Shown: one piece after another, positions 37,171 to 46,700 of the stretch
Numbering within the stretch: the stretch's first letter is position 1
Layout: every line of letters begins with the position of its first letter
DNA from: Lewinella sp. LCG006
GTDB lineage: Bacteria > Bacteroidota > Bacteroidia > Chitinophagales > Saprospiraceae
DNA: 64,000 bases
Direction: 5' to 3'
Assembly (NCBI RefSeq): GCF_040784935.1
Contig: NZ_CP160680.1
Location: 4,941,802 to 5,005,801, forward strand
Made by a program: the position numbers and the translations under genes
Notes under the pieces: model-generated
What the model was told of the DNA's origin: nothing
The model's database searches: none
Seen by the model: only the letters and a program-made list of their open reading frames with translations

Positions 37171-38280
37171 ATGGCAGCAATAAAATTCGACAAGGTTACT
37201 AAACAATACGGCAAGGTACAGGCCATCAAGGAAGTGACCTTAGAGGTGAAAGACCGCGAGTTCATGGTCTTGGTCGGGCCTTCCGGGTGCGGTAAATCCA
37301 CCTTGTTGCGGATGATTGCGGGCTTAGAAGAGATCAGCACGGGAGAGCTTTACATCGGAGACCAGATGGTTAATGAGCTGCCTCCCAAAGATCGGGACAT
37401 TGCCATCGTCTTCCAGAATTACGCGCTCTATCCCCACATGACGGCTTACGAAAATATGGCCTTCGGTTTGAAAATTCGAGGGACGAGTAAAGAAGTCATT
37501 CGCGAAAAGGTCATGAACGCCGCCGCCATCCTGGGCATTGAAGACCTCTTGGATAGAAAACCCAAGGCGATGTCGGGAGGACAACGGCAGCGTATCGCCA
37601 TCGGGCGAGCGATAGTACGCGAACCCAGAGTGTTCCTTTTCGATGAGCCTCTCAGTAACCTGGATGCCAAACTCCGGGGACAGATGCGATTAGAGATTGC
37701 TCGTTTGCACAAGAAATTACAGACCACAGTCGTCTACGTCACCCACGATCAAGTAGAAGCCATGACTTTGGGTGATCGCATCGCAGTTATTAATCAAGGC
37801 ATTATCCAGCAGGTAGATACCCCCGATAATCTTTACCGGTTTCCAAAGAATCGTTTTGTCGCTGGATTCATTGGCACCCCTCCCATGAATTTTCTGGAAG
37901 GAAAGATAATGGATAAAGAAGGAGACATCGTATTTCGTACGGATTCCGGAGAGCTCAGCGTATCGGTAAAAGACCATGCTGAAATTGCCGCATTAATCCA
38001 CCAGAAGGTAACATTGGGCATTCGCCCCGAGCACATCCACGCCAGCGCTGCCAAAGCCGGGCCACAATCCATTCCCTTCAGCGCTTACATTCCGATCGTT
38101 GAACGTTTGGGACACGAATGCTATGCCTTCTTGGCCATTGGCGATCAGCAGATATCTGCCCGCCTGCTCAGCGAGGAAGTGAGCACCAATTTACCCGCCA
38201 CCATGAATCTGTACATTGAGCGGGACAAGATCCATTTCTTTTCCGCAGAGACCGGGGAGTCGCTTAAATCTTCGCACTAA
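37171..38280 (+). CDS. Sugar ABC transporter ATPase, MalK/UgpC type
   Basis: 369 residues. Walker A GPSGCGKST (36-44), Q-loop VFQNYALYPHMT, signature MSGGQRQRIAIGRAI, Walker B VFLFDEPLSNLD and H-loop VTHDQVEAM are all intact. The C-terminal ~130 residues form the OB-fold regulatory domain of the MalK type (NFLEGKIMD; LGIRPEHIH). It energises the MalFG-type permeases at 32534-34229. It is 177 bp from the previous gene, the gap holding a dyad of ACGAAGACAC/GTGTCT type but no ORF. Convergent with the binding-protein gene. Confidence 0.95.
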   Translation: MAAIKFDKVTKQYGKVQAIKEVTLEVKDREFMVLVGPSGCGKSTLLRMIAGLEEISTGELYIGDQMVNELPPKDRDIAIVFQNYALYPHMTAYENMAFGLKIRGTSKEVIREKVMNAAAILGIEDLLDRKPKAMSGGQRQRIAIGRAIVREPRVFLFDEPLSNLDAKLRGQMRLEIARLHKKLQTTVVYVTHDQVEAMTLGDRIAVINQGIIQQVDTPDNLYRFPKNRFVAGFIGTPPMNFLEGKIMDKEGDIVFRTDSGELSVSVKDHAEIAALIHQKVTLGIRPEHIHASAAKAGPQSIPFSAYIPIVERLGHECYAFLAIGDQQISARLLSEEVSTNLPATMNLYIERDKIHFFSAETGESLKSSH

Positions 38281-38284
38281 AAAC

Positions 38285-38339
38285 GTAGCTCGGGCTTGAG
38301 CCCGAGTGTGAGAACCATGTTCGGGCTCAAGCAAGCTAC
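38285..38339. repeat. Inverted repeat between convergent ABC genes
   Basis: The arm 38285-38305 (GTAGCTCGGGCTTGAGCCCG) pairs with 38320-38339 (CGGGCTCAAGCAAGCTAC) with two or three mismatches. The left arm is itself palindromic (CGGGCT-TG-AGCCCG). It sits between the 3' ends of the ATPase and the binding-protein gene and may act as a two-way terminator or as a REP-like element. Confidence 0.65.
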
Positions 38340-38415
38340 CTCAAATTTTCGATTGAACGCTGGTCAGAAGACCAGCAGGAATTCGTAGCGTGCTAAACCC
38401 ACGCGCAACCTGGAC

Positions 38416-39768
38416 TCACGACTGCTCCGCACGCAGCAGCACATTCACTGCTTCTTCTGCATCAGCGATGGCTTGTTCCGGTGTTTTGATTTGGTAAAGG
38501 ACACAAGCTTCGTACTCCTGGGAGATGATGTCAAATACTTCCGTCAGATAAGGGCTATAATCTCCTCCAACCACGTGCTCAACCTGGTTGGCGAAAGCCT
38601 GCATTTTCGGAAACGCTGCAAAATGCGCAGCAAAGGTCGGCAACTGGCTGAGGTTTTGTCGGCGCGGGAGCTGATTGGTCATTTTCAGAAATTGCAAATC
38701 TGCTTCCTCCGTTACCATGCTTTTAATGAACTCCCAGGCGGCCTGTGGGTTTTGGCAAGTGCTAAAAATCACAAAACTCTTTGGATCACAATAGGTGTAG
38801 ACGGGCCCTTCGTGTGTATCTGGTACGGGCATAGGGGCAAAGTTGTAGGTGAAGTTATCCTTCTTGAATCTTTCCAGGTATTGAATTTCCCAGGGGCCCG
38901 TCCATTTGCTAGCGTACTGCTCGGCCACGAAAAGGTCCTGGCCAGCAGATTCGGATTGTTTAGAAAAGTAGTTTTCCTGGTAGAGCGTTTGTAAAAACCG
39001 GAAGGCTTCAATGGCGTGTTCGTTGTTGAAGTTGGCTTTGCCGTCTTTAATCAGTGGGGCACCTCCGGACGCTGCCAGGTACAGCGGATAAAAGTTGAAC
39101 AAACGTTGGTACCACGCCAATTTAACGGAGGTATTGCCAAACCATTGGTCCACGTAGCCGTCGTTATCTTCATCTCGCTGAAAGTCTTTCGCGGCTCGCA
39201 AAAACTCAGAATAACTGGCCGGGAATTCTTCGTACCCTAATTCGCTGAGCAGCCGCTCATTGTAGATCGTCATGATCGGGTTGATCTTCCACGGGAGTTG
39301 ATAGATGTGCCCATTGTCAGCGGTGATCTCCTTGATGGTAGCGGGCGAACAGCGACTTTGGATAAATTCAAGAAAACCATCCAGGGTATCGAGGGCGACC
39401 AGAATATTGGCTTCGCTGTAAAAAGCAACGGTACCTTGCCAGATATTGGAGTAAATATCTGGTGTCGTCCGAGCAACAACGGCCGCCAAAATAATCTCTT
39501 CACTGGATTGCCCCTCGGGGATAGGCTGGTATTTGATGGGCGTATTCGGATGCTCGCGTTGCCATTCTTCTACCGCCCAATCCGAAAAAGCGATCTCGCC
39601 CCCGTTGTTGGAGGTCCAGTAGGTGATCGTATGATCAGAAGAATTTGTTTCTTTGTTGCAGTTGGTCAAAAATGACGATAAGAACACAACGCACAAAAAT
39701 AGGAACCATGTGCTTGAGGGAGATGGAGGGTAGATTTTCAAGGGTGGATTGGTTTGTGTTTTTAACAA
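38416..39768 (-). CDS. Extracellular sugar-binding lipoprotein of the ABC importer
   Basis: 450 residues. Hydrophobic signal (TWFLFLCVVFLSSFLTNC) with lipobox LTNC near residue 37. The family 1 solute-binding pattern follows: ITYWTSNNGGEIAFSDWAVEEW, TTPDIYSNIWQGTVAFYSEAN, YQLPWKINPIMTIYNERLLSELG, and a C-terminal PQAAWEFIKSMVTEEA. No ATG is available in frame, so TTG 39768 is taken as start; the frame stays open to about 39852 without ATG, so the true start is uncertain. Although it is on the opposite strand from the permeases and ATPase, it is the only binding protein in the locus and most likely delivers the sugar to them. Confidence 0.88.
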   Translation of the reverse strand: MLKTQTNPPLKIYPPSPSSTWFLFLCVVFLSSFLTNCNKETNSSDHTITYWTSNNGGEIAFSDWAVEEWQREHPNTPIKYQPIPEGQSSEEIILAAVVARTTPDIYSNIWQGTVAFYSEANILVALDTLDGFLEFIQSRCSPATIKEITADNGHIYQLPWKINPIMTIYNERLLSELGYEEFPASYSEFLRAAKDFQRDEDNDGYVDQWFGNTSVKLAWYQRLFNFYPLYLAASGGAPLIKDGKANFNNEHAIEAFRFLQTLYQENYFSKQSESAGQDLFVAEQYASKWTGPWEIQYLERFKKDNFTYNFAPMPVPDTHEGPVYTYCDPKSFVIFSTCQNPQAAWEFIKSMVTEEADLQFLKMTNQLPRRQNLSQLPTFAAHFAAFPKMQAFANQVEHVVGGDYSPYLTEVFDIISQEYEACVLYQIKTPEQAIADAEEAVNVLLRAEQS

Positions 39769-40158
39769 GGTTGTTCGCTTAAAATCAACGGATAAGATAA
39801 GCTTTTTTCTGCTGTTGTTGCCTTGTTTCAGCTTGCTAAAATCAGCGTTTTTTTAGCATCCAGACAGCGTCCGTATTTTACTTTTTCCTAGCGGGATAGT
39901 TGGTTCCTCTATAAAAACCTCCGCGCCCCTGCCTGCAAGGCCAGCTTGCTGGCAGGCAGGTCCGTACCTCCGCGGCAAAAAAAAATCCGTGCTCTTCCGT
40001 GCCTTAGTGCTTCAGTGGCTAAAAAAACCTCGGCACCTCTCTGGCTAATTGTTCCATAAAGTGAAAACTACTCTGTTAGCTATAGGGTTATGTAGTAGAA
40101 GAGCATATAGCAAGTTTAGAAACGAGCTTTGAATTTCTCCAAAAAAGATTAGCAAACC
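39769..40158. other. Intergenic region with palindromes and low-complexity repeats
   Basis: No gene seen in the 390 bp, which should hold promoters for both divergent neighbours. A compound hairpin lies at 39929-39960 (CCTGCCT ... AGGCAGG outside, GCCAGC-TT-GCTGGC inside). It is followed by a run of TCCGTGC/GTGCCTTAGTGCTTCAGTGGCT sequence, which belongs to a loosely repeated class also present at 37010-37110 and 42775-42920. Confidence 0.5.
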
Positions 40159-41733
40159 GTGAAACTCAACATAAATAACACTTTCAGCAAAGAACTTCCC
40201 GCCGATCCAAAGCGGGACAATTCCCGTCGGCAGGTCATAGGGGCAGCTTTTTCTTACGTTACGCCAAGGGTGCCTTCTGCGCCAGTCTTGGTGCACGTCT
40301 CGGAGGAGATGCTGCAAGCGATTGGCTTGAGCGAAGACGACAAAAAATCGGAAGCGTTTTTGCGGGTTTTCTCTGGAGCTGAGGTGCTGGAAGGTGCCGA
40401 GCCTTACGCTATGTGTTACGGTGGGCACCAATTTGGTCACTGGGCGGGCCAACTAGGTGATGGCCGGGCCATCAATTTGGCGGAGGTCGTTCATAATGAT
40501 CAGCGCTGGGCGCTACAACTCAAAGGGGCAGGGGAGACCCCTTACTCCCGTTCGGCCGATGGCCTGGCGGTGCTGCGCTCTTCGATTCGTGAACATTTGT
40601 GTAGCGAAGCAATGCACCACTTGGGGGTACCAACCACAAGGTCGCTTTCCTTAGTGCTGACGGGGGATGAGGTCTTGAGAGATATGCTTTATGATGGCAA
40701 TCCCGCCTACGAAAAGGGTGCGGTCGTTTGCCGGGTAGCACCTTCCTTTATTCGTTTCGGCAGTTTTCAAATATTTGCTGCCAGGCGTGATACAGAAAAC
40801 CTGAAAAAACTGACCGACTACACCATCCGGCATTTCTTCCCACATATCAAGGGAGGAACGAGTGATGCTTATGTTCAGTTCTTTGCAGAAGTGGCCGAGC
40901 GCACCTTTGACATGATCGTACATTGGCAAAGGGTGGGCTTTGTTCATGGAGTGATGAACACCGATAATATGTCTATCCTGGGACTTACCATTGATTACGG
41001 CCCTTACGGTTGGCTGGAAGATTATGATCCTGATTGGACTCCCAACACCACCGACGCGCAGGGCAGGCGTTACCGTTTTGGTCACCAGGCCAATGTTGCA
41101 CTGTGGAATCTGGTACAACTGGCTAATGCCCTGGTCCCACTGGTTCAGGAAACGCAGCCTTTTGAAGAGGTTATGGAAAAAATCAGCGAGGGTTACCATT
41201 TGAAATACATGGCCATGATGCGCCAAAAGCTGGGCTTCCAAACCGAAAAAAGAGAAGATCCCGAAATAGTCGACACGCTGGAACAAATGCTCAAGGCTAC
41301 GGAAACAGATATGACCCTCTTTTTCAGAAACCTGGCCAACCTCGCTAATGATACTAATACGGAAGGAAATGATGCATTTTTAGAAGTCATCATGGAGGCT
41401 TTTTACCAACCACAAGCACTCAAAGGTGAGCTGCTGGAAAACTGGCGGTCATGGTTTAATCGCTACCTCCAAAGACTCCAAGAGGAAGACCTCTCAGATG
41501 AGGAACGCCGCGAACAGATGAACAAGGTCAACCCCAAATATGTCTTAAGAAACTACATGGCCCAACTGGCGATCGATAAAGCCGATAAGGACGATTTTTC
41601 CTTGGTCGATGAGTTGTACCAAATGTTGAAAAACCCTTATGCCGAACAGCCCGAATACCAGCAATGGTTTGCCAAGCGTCCCGACTGGGCCAGAGACAAA
41701 GTTGGGTGCTCTATGTTGTCGTGCAGTTCTTAG
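40159..41733 (+). CDS. selO: SelO (YdiU) family protein adenylyltransferase
   Basis: 524 residues from GTG 40159. Pseudokinase-fold protein that transfers AMP from ATP to protein hydroxyls; in other bacteria it is tied to redox homeostasis. Landmarks: YGGHQFGHWAGQLGDGRAI, LQLKGAGETPYSRSADGLAVLRSSIREHL, VVCRVAPSFIRFGSFQIF, FVHGVMNTDNMSILGLTIDYGPYG and FGHQANVALWNL. The C-terminus ends CSMLSCSS, where the family carries its redox-active Cys (Sec in animals). Two MsrA-type methionine sulfoxide reductases follow within 40 bp, consistent with an oxidative-damage unit. Confidence 0.93.
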   Translation: MKLNINNTFSKELPADPKRDNSRRQVIGAAFSYVTPRVPSAPVLVHVSEEMLQAIGLSEDDKKSEAFLRVFSGAEVLEGAEPYAMCYGGHQFGHWAGQLGDGRAINLAEVVHNDQRWALQLKGAGETPYSRSADGLAVLRSSIREHLCSEAMHHLGVPTTRSLSLVLTGDEVLRDMLYDGNPAYEKGAVVCRVAPSFIRFGSFQIFAARRDTENLKKLTDYTIRHFFPHIKGGTSDAYVQFFAEVAERTFDMIVHWQRVGFVHGVMNTDNMSILGLTIDYGPYGWLEDYDPDWTPNTTDAQGRRYRFGHQANVALWNLVQLANALVPLVQETQPFEEVMEKISEGYHLKYMAMMRQKLGFQTEKREDPEIVDTLEQMLKATETDMTLFFRNLANLANDTNTEGNDAFLEVIMEAFYQPQALKGELLENWRSWFNRYLQRLQEEDLSDEERREQMNKVNPKYVLRNYMAQLAIDKADKDDFSLVDELYQMLKNPYAEQPEYQQWFAKRPDWARDKVGCSMLSCSS

Positions 41734-41769
41734 CAGTACCATGTAAGACTATTAAACTAATTCAAGATA

Positions 41770-42267
41770 ATGGATAACAACAAGTTAATGAAAGCATACA
41801 TCGCCGGAGGTTGTTTCTGGGGAATGGAAGACCTCTTCCGGGTAAGGCCCGGCATCAAGGACACAGAGGTCATCTATCTCGGAGGAACCAACGAAAACCC
41901 TACCTACCAAAATCACCCTGGTCATGCTGAAGGCATCGAACTGACTTACGACCCTACGGAAACTTCCTTCAAGCTTATCCTGGATTACTTTTTTCGCATT
42001 CACAACCCTACCACGGTTGACCGCCAAGGTAATGACATTGGTTCCAGCTATCGTTCTGCCATCTTTTACCAAAACGAGGAAGAGAAGCAAATTGCCGAAG
42101 AAATGATTGCAATAGTAGATGCCTCCGGAAGATGGGACGGCAAGGTGGTCACCACCCTGGAGCCCTTCACCAAAGCCTGGCCTGCCGAAGAATACCATCA
42201 GGACTATTTGGTCAAAAAGCCGAATGGTTATACTTGTCACTTCGAGCGATTTGGCAGTTTTGTGTAG
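41770..42267 (+). CDS. msrA: Peptide-methionine (S)-S-oxide reductase MsrA, GCFWG type
   Basis: 165 residues. Reduces methionine-S-sulfoxide in proteins. The catalytic motif [11 protein letters not shown] lies at residues 13-23, with [14 protein letters not shown]-like and [27 protein letters not shown] substrate-site segments, and [18 protein letters not shown] near the end. The motif has Gly instead of the second Cys of GCFWC, and a C-terminal Cys (YTCHF) may be the resolving residue. Starts 36 bp after selO. Overlaps the next MsrA-like gene. Confidence 0.93.
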   Translation: MDNNKLMKAYIAGGCFWGMEDLFRVRPGIKDTEVIYLGGTNENPTYQNHPGHAEGIELTYDPTETSFKLILDYFFRIHNPTTVDRQGNDIGSSYRSAIFYQNEEEKQIAEEMIAIVDASGRWDGKVVTTLEPFTKAWPAEEYHQDYLVKKPNGYTCHFERFGSFV

Positions 42268-42769
42268 CACATCATTAATAAAGATCGGATTCGGTGGCGG
42301 TTGCCATTGGTGTACTGAAGCGATTTTTCAAACCCTAAAAGGGGTAGAAAAAGTTGTCCAAGGCTGGATCGCTTCCGCCGGAGAGCACGATAGCTTTTCG
42401 GAGGCCGTGCTAGTGTATTTCGATGAAACAAAAATTGATTTGGCCAGCCTCACCGCTATCCATCTTTATACCCACAGTTGCACTTCGGAGCACGCTATGC
42501 GCAAGAAATACCGCTCGGCCGTTTACACCTTCTCCGAGGTGCAAGTTGCTGCGGTGCAAACGATCATTAAGCAGCTCCAAAGCGAATTTGATCAGCCCAT
42601 TATTACCAGGGTGCTACCCTTTGTGGCCTTCAAAGAAAACGAGGAGCAGTACCAGAATTATTACTTGAAAAATGCGGACAACCAGTTCTGCCAAACCTAT
42701 ATCCAGCCAAAATTTCAGCTGTTGATGCAACGCTTTTCCAAACAGATAGACGAAAGCAAGAAAAAATAG
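42224..42769 (+). CDS. Second, divergent MsrA-like protein (GCHWC type)
   Basis: About 180 residues. The conserved part begins [20 protein letters not shown], where the MsrA motif GCFWC has His in place of Phe. Further family segments are [34 protein letters not shown] and the C-terminal [21 protein letters not shown]. The start is unclear: ATG 42224 overlaps msrA by 44 bp, while TTG 42260 overlaps its stop directly and would be a coupled start. It probably reduces methionine sulfoxides or a related substrate; the altered motif makes activity uncertain. Confidence 0.8.
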   Translation: MVILVTSSDLAVLCSTSLIKIGFGGGCHWCTEAIFQTLKGVEKVVQGWIASAGEHDSFSEAVLVYFDETKIDLASLTAIHLYTHSCTSEHAMRKKYRSAVYTFSEVQVAAVQTIIKQLQSEFDQPIITRVLPFVAFKENEEQYQNYYLKNADNQFCQTYIQPKFQLLMQRFSKQIDESKKK

Positions 42770-42933
42770 ATAGCCACTAAATCACCAAAGCACTAAAATC
42801 CACAAAAAGATTAGTTCAATTTAGTGTTTTAGTGTTTTGTGCGAGGTGCGATAGGGTGCGTTTGGTGCGGGGTGCGGAATACTTCCGTGTTCTTCCGTGT
42901 CTCCGCGTCTCTGCGGCAAAAAAAACTCCGCAG

Positions 42934-43092
42934 CTAATAAAAACGCGGCATTTTCACCATCCACGAATCCAGTGACCCTCCACCCAGGTAGAACGCTTCT
43001 TCGGTGATCAATAATTGATGAGGATCACTATAAGTACCATGCTTACTCCAAATGTTTTTGATGGATAAATTTAAAAGGCGTTTGGTAATCAT
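42934..43092 (-). CDS. Possible small protein of 52 residues
   Basis: A leftward ATG frame beginning MITKRLLNLSIKNIWSKHGT and ending WMVKMPRFY. It has ordinary protein-like composition (a basic amphipathic start, then SDPHQLLITEEAFYLGGGS) in an otherwise repeat-filled gap. No family is recognised. It could be a real small gene or a fragment of a longer lost gene. No promoter is identified. Confidence 0.35.
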   Translation of the reverse strand: MITKRLLNLSIKNIWSKHGTYSDPHQLLITEEAFYLGGGSLDSWMVKMPRFY

Positions 43093-43573
43093 CACAATTT
43101 GACTTTGCGCAAAGATAAGGGCTGAATTTCAACCAAGAATAAATATCCAAGCACCCTAATGCTATTTTGGGCGCTTCCCTCCGCCAAGCTCCGGGTCGGG
43201 CTGTCCACCACTCTCTATTCGCTCGGCCCTTCGGGCGGCCCTCGATCGGGCCTGGTTCCCATCCCTAGCGCATTGGTACACCCCGAAATTAGCCCCCCAT
43301 ACCCAGACAAAAAACACCGCGCATGTTAGTTTCCGAACTATCCCGACCTTTTTGGTCGGGACTATATCACCGCTCGGCGTCGGCTGTGCCTGCGTCGGAG
43401 TAAATGCAAAATGCCGTTTTGCACAAGAGCTCGCCCTCCCTCGGTCCTTCGAATCACCCCCATTTGTATAAATACATTTATGCATTTACACAAACTACCT
43501 CAAAATCTAGCCCAGTGCGCAGGCCTTTAGGCCGGAGCCCGGTGCCGGGACGGCACAAGGACGAGGGATGGGA
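43093..43573. other. Repeat-rich intergenic DNA, no convincing gene
   Basis: GC-rich sequence with stacked palindromes: CTCGGCCCTTCGGGCGGCC-type dyads around 43220-43250, TCCCGACC-TTTTT-GGTCGGGA near 43340-43362, and at 43388-43422 a copy of the element seen at 8885-8919. Frames through it (a leftward 107-codon frame) give Arg/Gly/Pro-rich peptides typical of translated non-coding repeats. Before it, at 42775-42920, lie CACTAAATCACCAAAGCAC-like runs and TCCGTGTCTCCGCGTCTCTG. Confidence 0.55.
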
Positions 43574-43634
43574 GCCGCTCCGTAGGGCAGGGTTTTATAC
43601 CCTGCATGAAGGAGCGGCGGACAGCCCGGTGCCG
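43574..43634. repeat. REP-like dispersed palindromic repeat (copy 2)
   Basis: Nested hairpin: outer arms GCCGCTCC (43574-43581) and GGAGCGGC (43611-43618), inner arms GCAGGGT/ACCCTGC around TTTAT, then GGACAGCCCGGTGCCG. It shares CTCCGTAGGGCAGGGTTTTA and the AGCCCGGTGCCG tail with 18004-18095. Confidence 0.8.
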
Positions 43635-43696
43635 CCCGCAGGGCCGGCACGGCCCCAAATCAACCATAAAAGACCAACCACGCCCCAAAGTCTACC

Positions 43697-43734
43697 CAAA
43701 AAAAATCCCGAATGCCAGGGTAGACATTCGGGAT
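43697..43734 (-). terminator. Rho-independent terminator of the 2637-residue T9SS gene
   Basis: Perfect 10-bp arms ATCCCGAATG (43705-43714) and CATTCGGGAT (43725-43734) with a 10-base loop. Read leftward it is followed by a T run (43698-43705 are A on the + strand). It begins 23 bp after the stop codon. The stem and loop closely resemble the terminator at 2151-2190. Confidence 0.88.
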
Positions 43735-43757
43735 AATTTTCAAGCATTGCTAACCTT

Positions 43758-46700
43758 TTAGCGCATCAACATCACATCACCTTTAATGATTTCTACCTCG
43801 CCATCGATAAACTCTACCTCCATGAAGTAAACGAAAACGGCGGCGTTCTGTACCTGGCCGCGGAAACGACCGTCCCATCCTTCGGTAGGATTGTTGGGCA
43901 AGAAGTTGTAGTTCTCAAATACCGCTTCCCCCCAACGATTGAAGATCATGAAGGATTTGATTTCCTTGACTTCAGTTCCTCCAAAAGGATACAAAACGTC
44001 ATTGTTTTCATCGCCATCTGGTGAGAAGGCTGTCGGTACAAAAACCGGACGTGTCTTGCGCACAAAGACGGTCATGATATCACTATCGCTACAGCCATTG
44101 ATGTCCGTAATCGTCACGCTGTAAATAGTGCTCTGATCAGGGCTTACGGTAACGGCATTTTCTCCATTTACACCGATACTGTCGGGACGCCAGATGATGG
44201 TATCAACCTGGATGGTTTCGTCGTAAACAGCGGTCAGGGTAATTGGCTCTCCCAGCTGGATTTCGTTGCCATTGTTTTCCAGGCTGGTCACGATTTCTAC
44301 CGCTACTTGGGTAGGTTCTAGTAGCATGATGGACAACTCTGTGAAGCAACCGTTTATATCCGTAATGGTCAGGGTGTATTCATTGCCACTGAGGTTGCCA
44401 AAGAACGGATTGGTTGTTGGGGCACCATTGTTCAAGCTGTAAGCATAAGGCGGCGTACCACCCGTTACATTGTTGATCACAATAGCTCCATCATTGGCTT
44501 GGAAACAGCTCACTTCGCTGATACTCACATCCGCAACGGGCACATCAAAGTCACTTGCTACTTCAACTTGATCGGTATCCGTACAACCAGCAGCATTTGT
44601 TACCTCAAGGGTATAGATACCTGGGGCACTAATGTCGATCAGTGCTGCGGTCGGATCCATGATCATTGCATCGGGGTTGTCACTCGTCCAGTTGTAAGTG
44701 ACGCCCGCAGTGGAGTTACCTCCAAGTACGACGGCTCCCATGTTACAAGTCAAGGACTGGTCAAGACCAGCATCGGCCGTTGGGCTGGCATTGATGGTAA
44801 AACTCACCGTTGCGCTATCATCAGGACAAGCACCTCCATCCACGGTGTAGACAAAGGTATAAGTGCCTGAATTTTGCCCTACAGCATTGAAACTTCCTGC
44901 GGCTGGTTGGAAGGCGCCACCGGTACTCGGAGGAGTAGAGGTTTCTGTCCAGGTGCCTCCCATCTCGGCACCAACGAGGGCACCGTCAAGGTCAATGATT
45001 GTTGCATCCTCCGGGCAGACGGGATCAATGGTTGCATTGGCACCAGCATTTACTGGCGCGTCAACATCTACTGTCCAGGTCGCATCCACGGGATAGACAC
45101 AGTTCGTATTAACTTGATCGCTTACTTGGGTAATGACTACGGTGGTTGCAGAGGTCAGTCCCGTCAAGGTAATTTGATCGCCATCGTTAACATTCGTCAG
45201 CTGATCAGGTACATCGTTCACGGTGTAATCAATGGTCAGCGGAGTGCCTTGTCCACCAGCATAACTGATGGTGAAAGCGGCATCCTCTCCTGCACAGATT
45301 ACATCAGGTCCAGTCAGACCTATCGTCACTGGCTGACAAGTAAGGGCCGAACAAGTTCCCGTAGCGACACTGCTACCACAAATGCTGGAACCGCTGGCCG
45401 TCACCTCAATGATGACTTCCTCGCCATCAACGATGCCGTCTACGAAGTAGGTGTTGCCATTCTGGGTACCCGTAGGGCCTTGCAAAACGACAACCGTGTA
45501 GGTATCCGCACCAGCAACGTCAGCCCAGACAAAGGTGATACTACTAGTGGTTGCATCGCTACAGCTGATGGTCACCGGAGCAATCACATCTTGTACCTCT
45601 ACACTTTCCGTAGCAGTATTGCTCACACAACCATTGTCGGTGATCGTCAAAGTGATGTCTTTCGCCCCGGGCGTAGCCCAATTGATTTCGTAAGGGCCTG
45701 CTCCGCTTCCACTGATGATGGTTCCACCTGCAAAGTCCCAGTCGTAAACAGCCGTACCAGTAGCGGTTCCGGTAAAGGTAATCGTACTGTTGTCTGTAAT
45801 ACAAATCGGGCTGGTCACTGTGAAGTCAGCTACAGGCACAGGGTTGACGACGATGGTATAAGTTGTGTCGTAAAAACACCCCGTCTGTTCATAAGACAGT
45901 GTTACTAAGTTATCACCAACATTGGCACTCGCTGGATCAAATGTTCCATTAGGCGCAACAATGCCGTCTCCAGACCAGGTGATCATACCCGTGATATTTC
46001 CACCTGTAATGACGGGACTCAACATTTGGTTACCCGCATCAGCACAGAATGGTCCGTAAGTATTGGGACCAAAGAAACGGTCGATACAAGCTTCTGAAGC
46101 ACAGGTTTGGGTACTGCTAATGCCACCACAAATATTGTTGGTGATGACCACCACTTCAATCGTAACTTCATCCTCGGGCATCAAGTTGCTGAAGGTGTAA
46201 GTGCGGTTGGGGATATTTGCGGTTTCGGTTGCTCCGGCTGGTGCCGAAATTACGTTGACTTGGTAGTCGGTTGCTCCTACCACTGCGTTCCAACTAAAAG
46301 TAATGGAGGTGTTGGTGCTATTACAATTAATGACGGGTGCGATAAGCGAATCAATAACATCTACACTCAACGAGAATGGATCCGAAGCACAGCCGTTTTC
46401 CGTAACGGTAAGGCTGATGGTAGGGTTGCCGCCATCTGGCCAGCTGATTTCGTAAGGCCCTGCATCGGTGCCAGAAATGATGGTTCCGCCACCAAAGGTC
46501 CAAGCGTAATTGGCTGCGGGGTCAGCTCCACCTGTATAAGTGACAAGGCTGATATCGTCTTCGCATACAGGGCCAGTGGCCGTGAAAGAAGCATCTGGCT
46601 GAGCATTCACAACGATGGTAGTGGTGTCAGTATAAAAACAGGTCATTTCTTCGTAAGTAGCAATAATCTCAAAGCTGCCTGCTCCCGTTGCTGTAGGATC

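Noticed and set aside
42775-42920. CRISPR-like array suspected from repeated short words
   Set aside because: The words are irregular in length and spacing, with no constant repeat/unique spacer pattern.
43162-43485. Leftward 107-codon frame rich in Arg/Gly
   Set aside because: It runs through palindromic, GC-rich intergenic repeats and its product looks like translated non-coding sequence.
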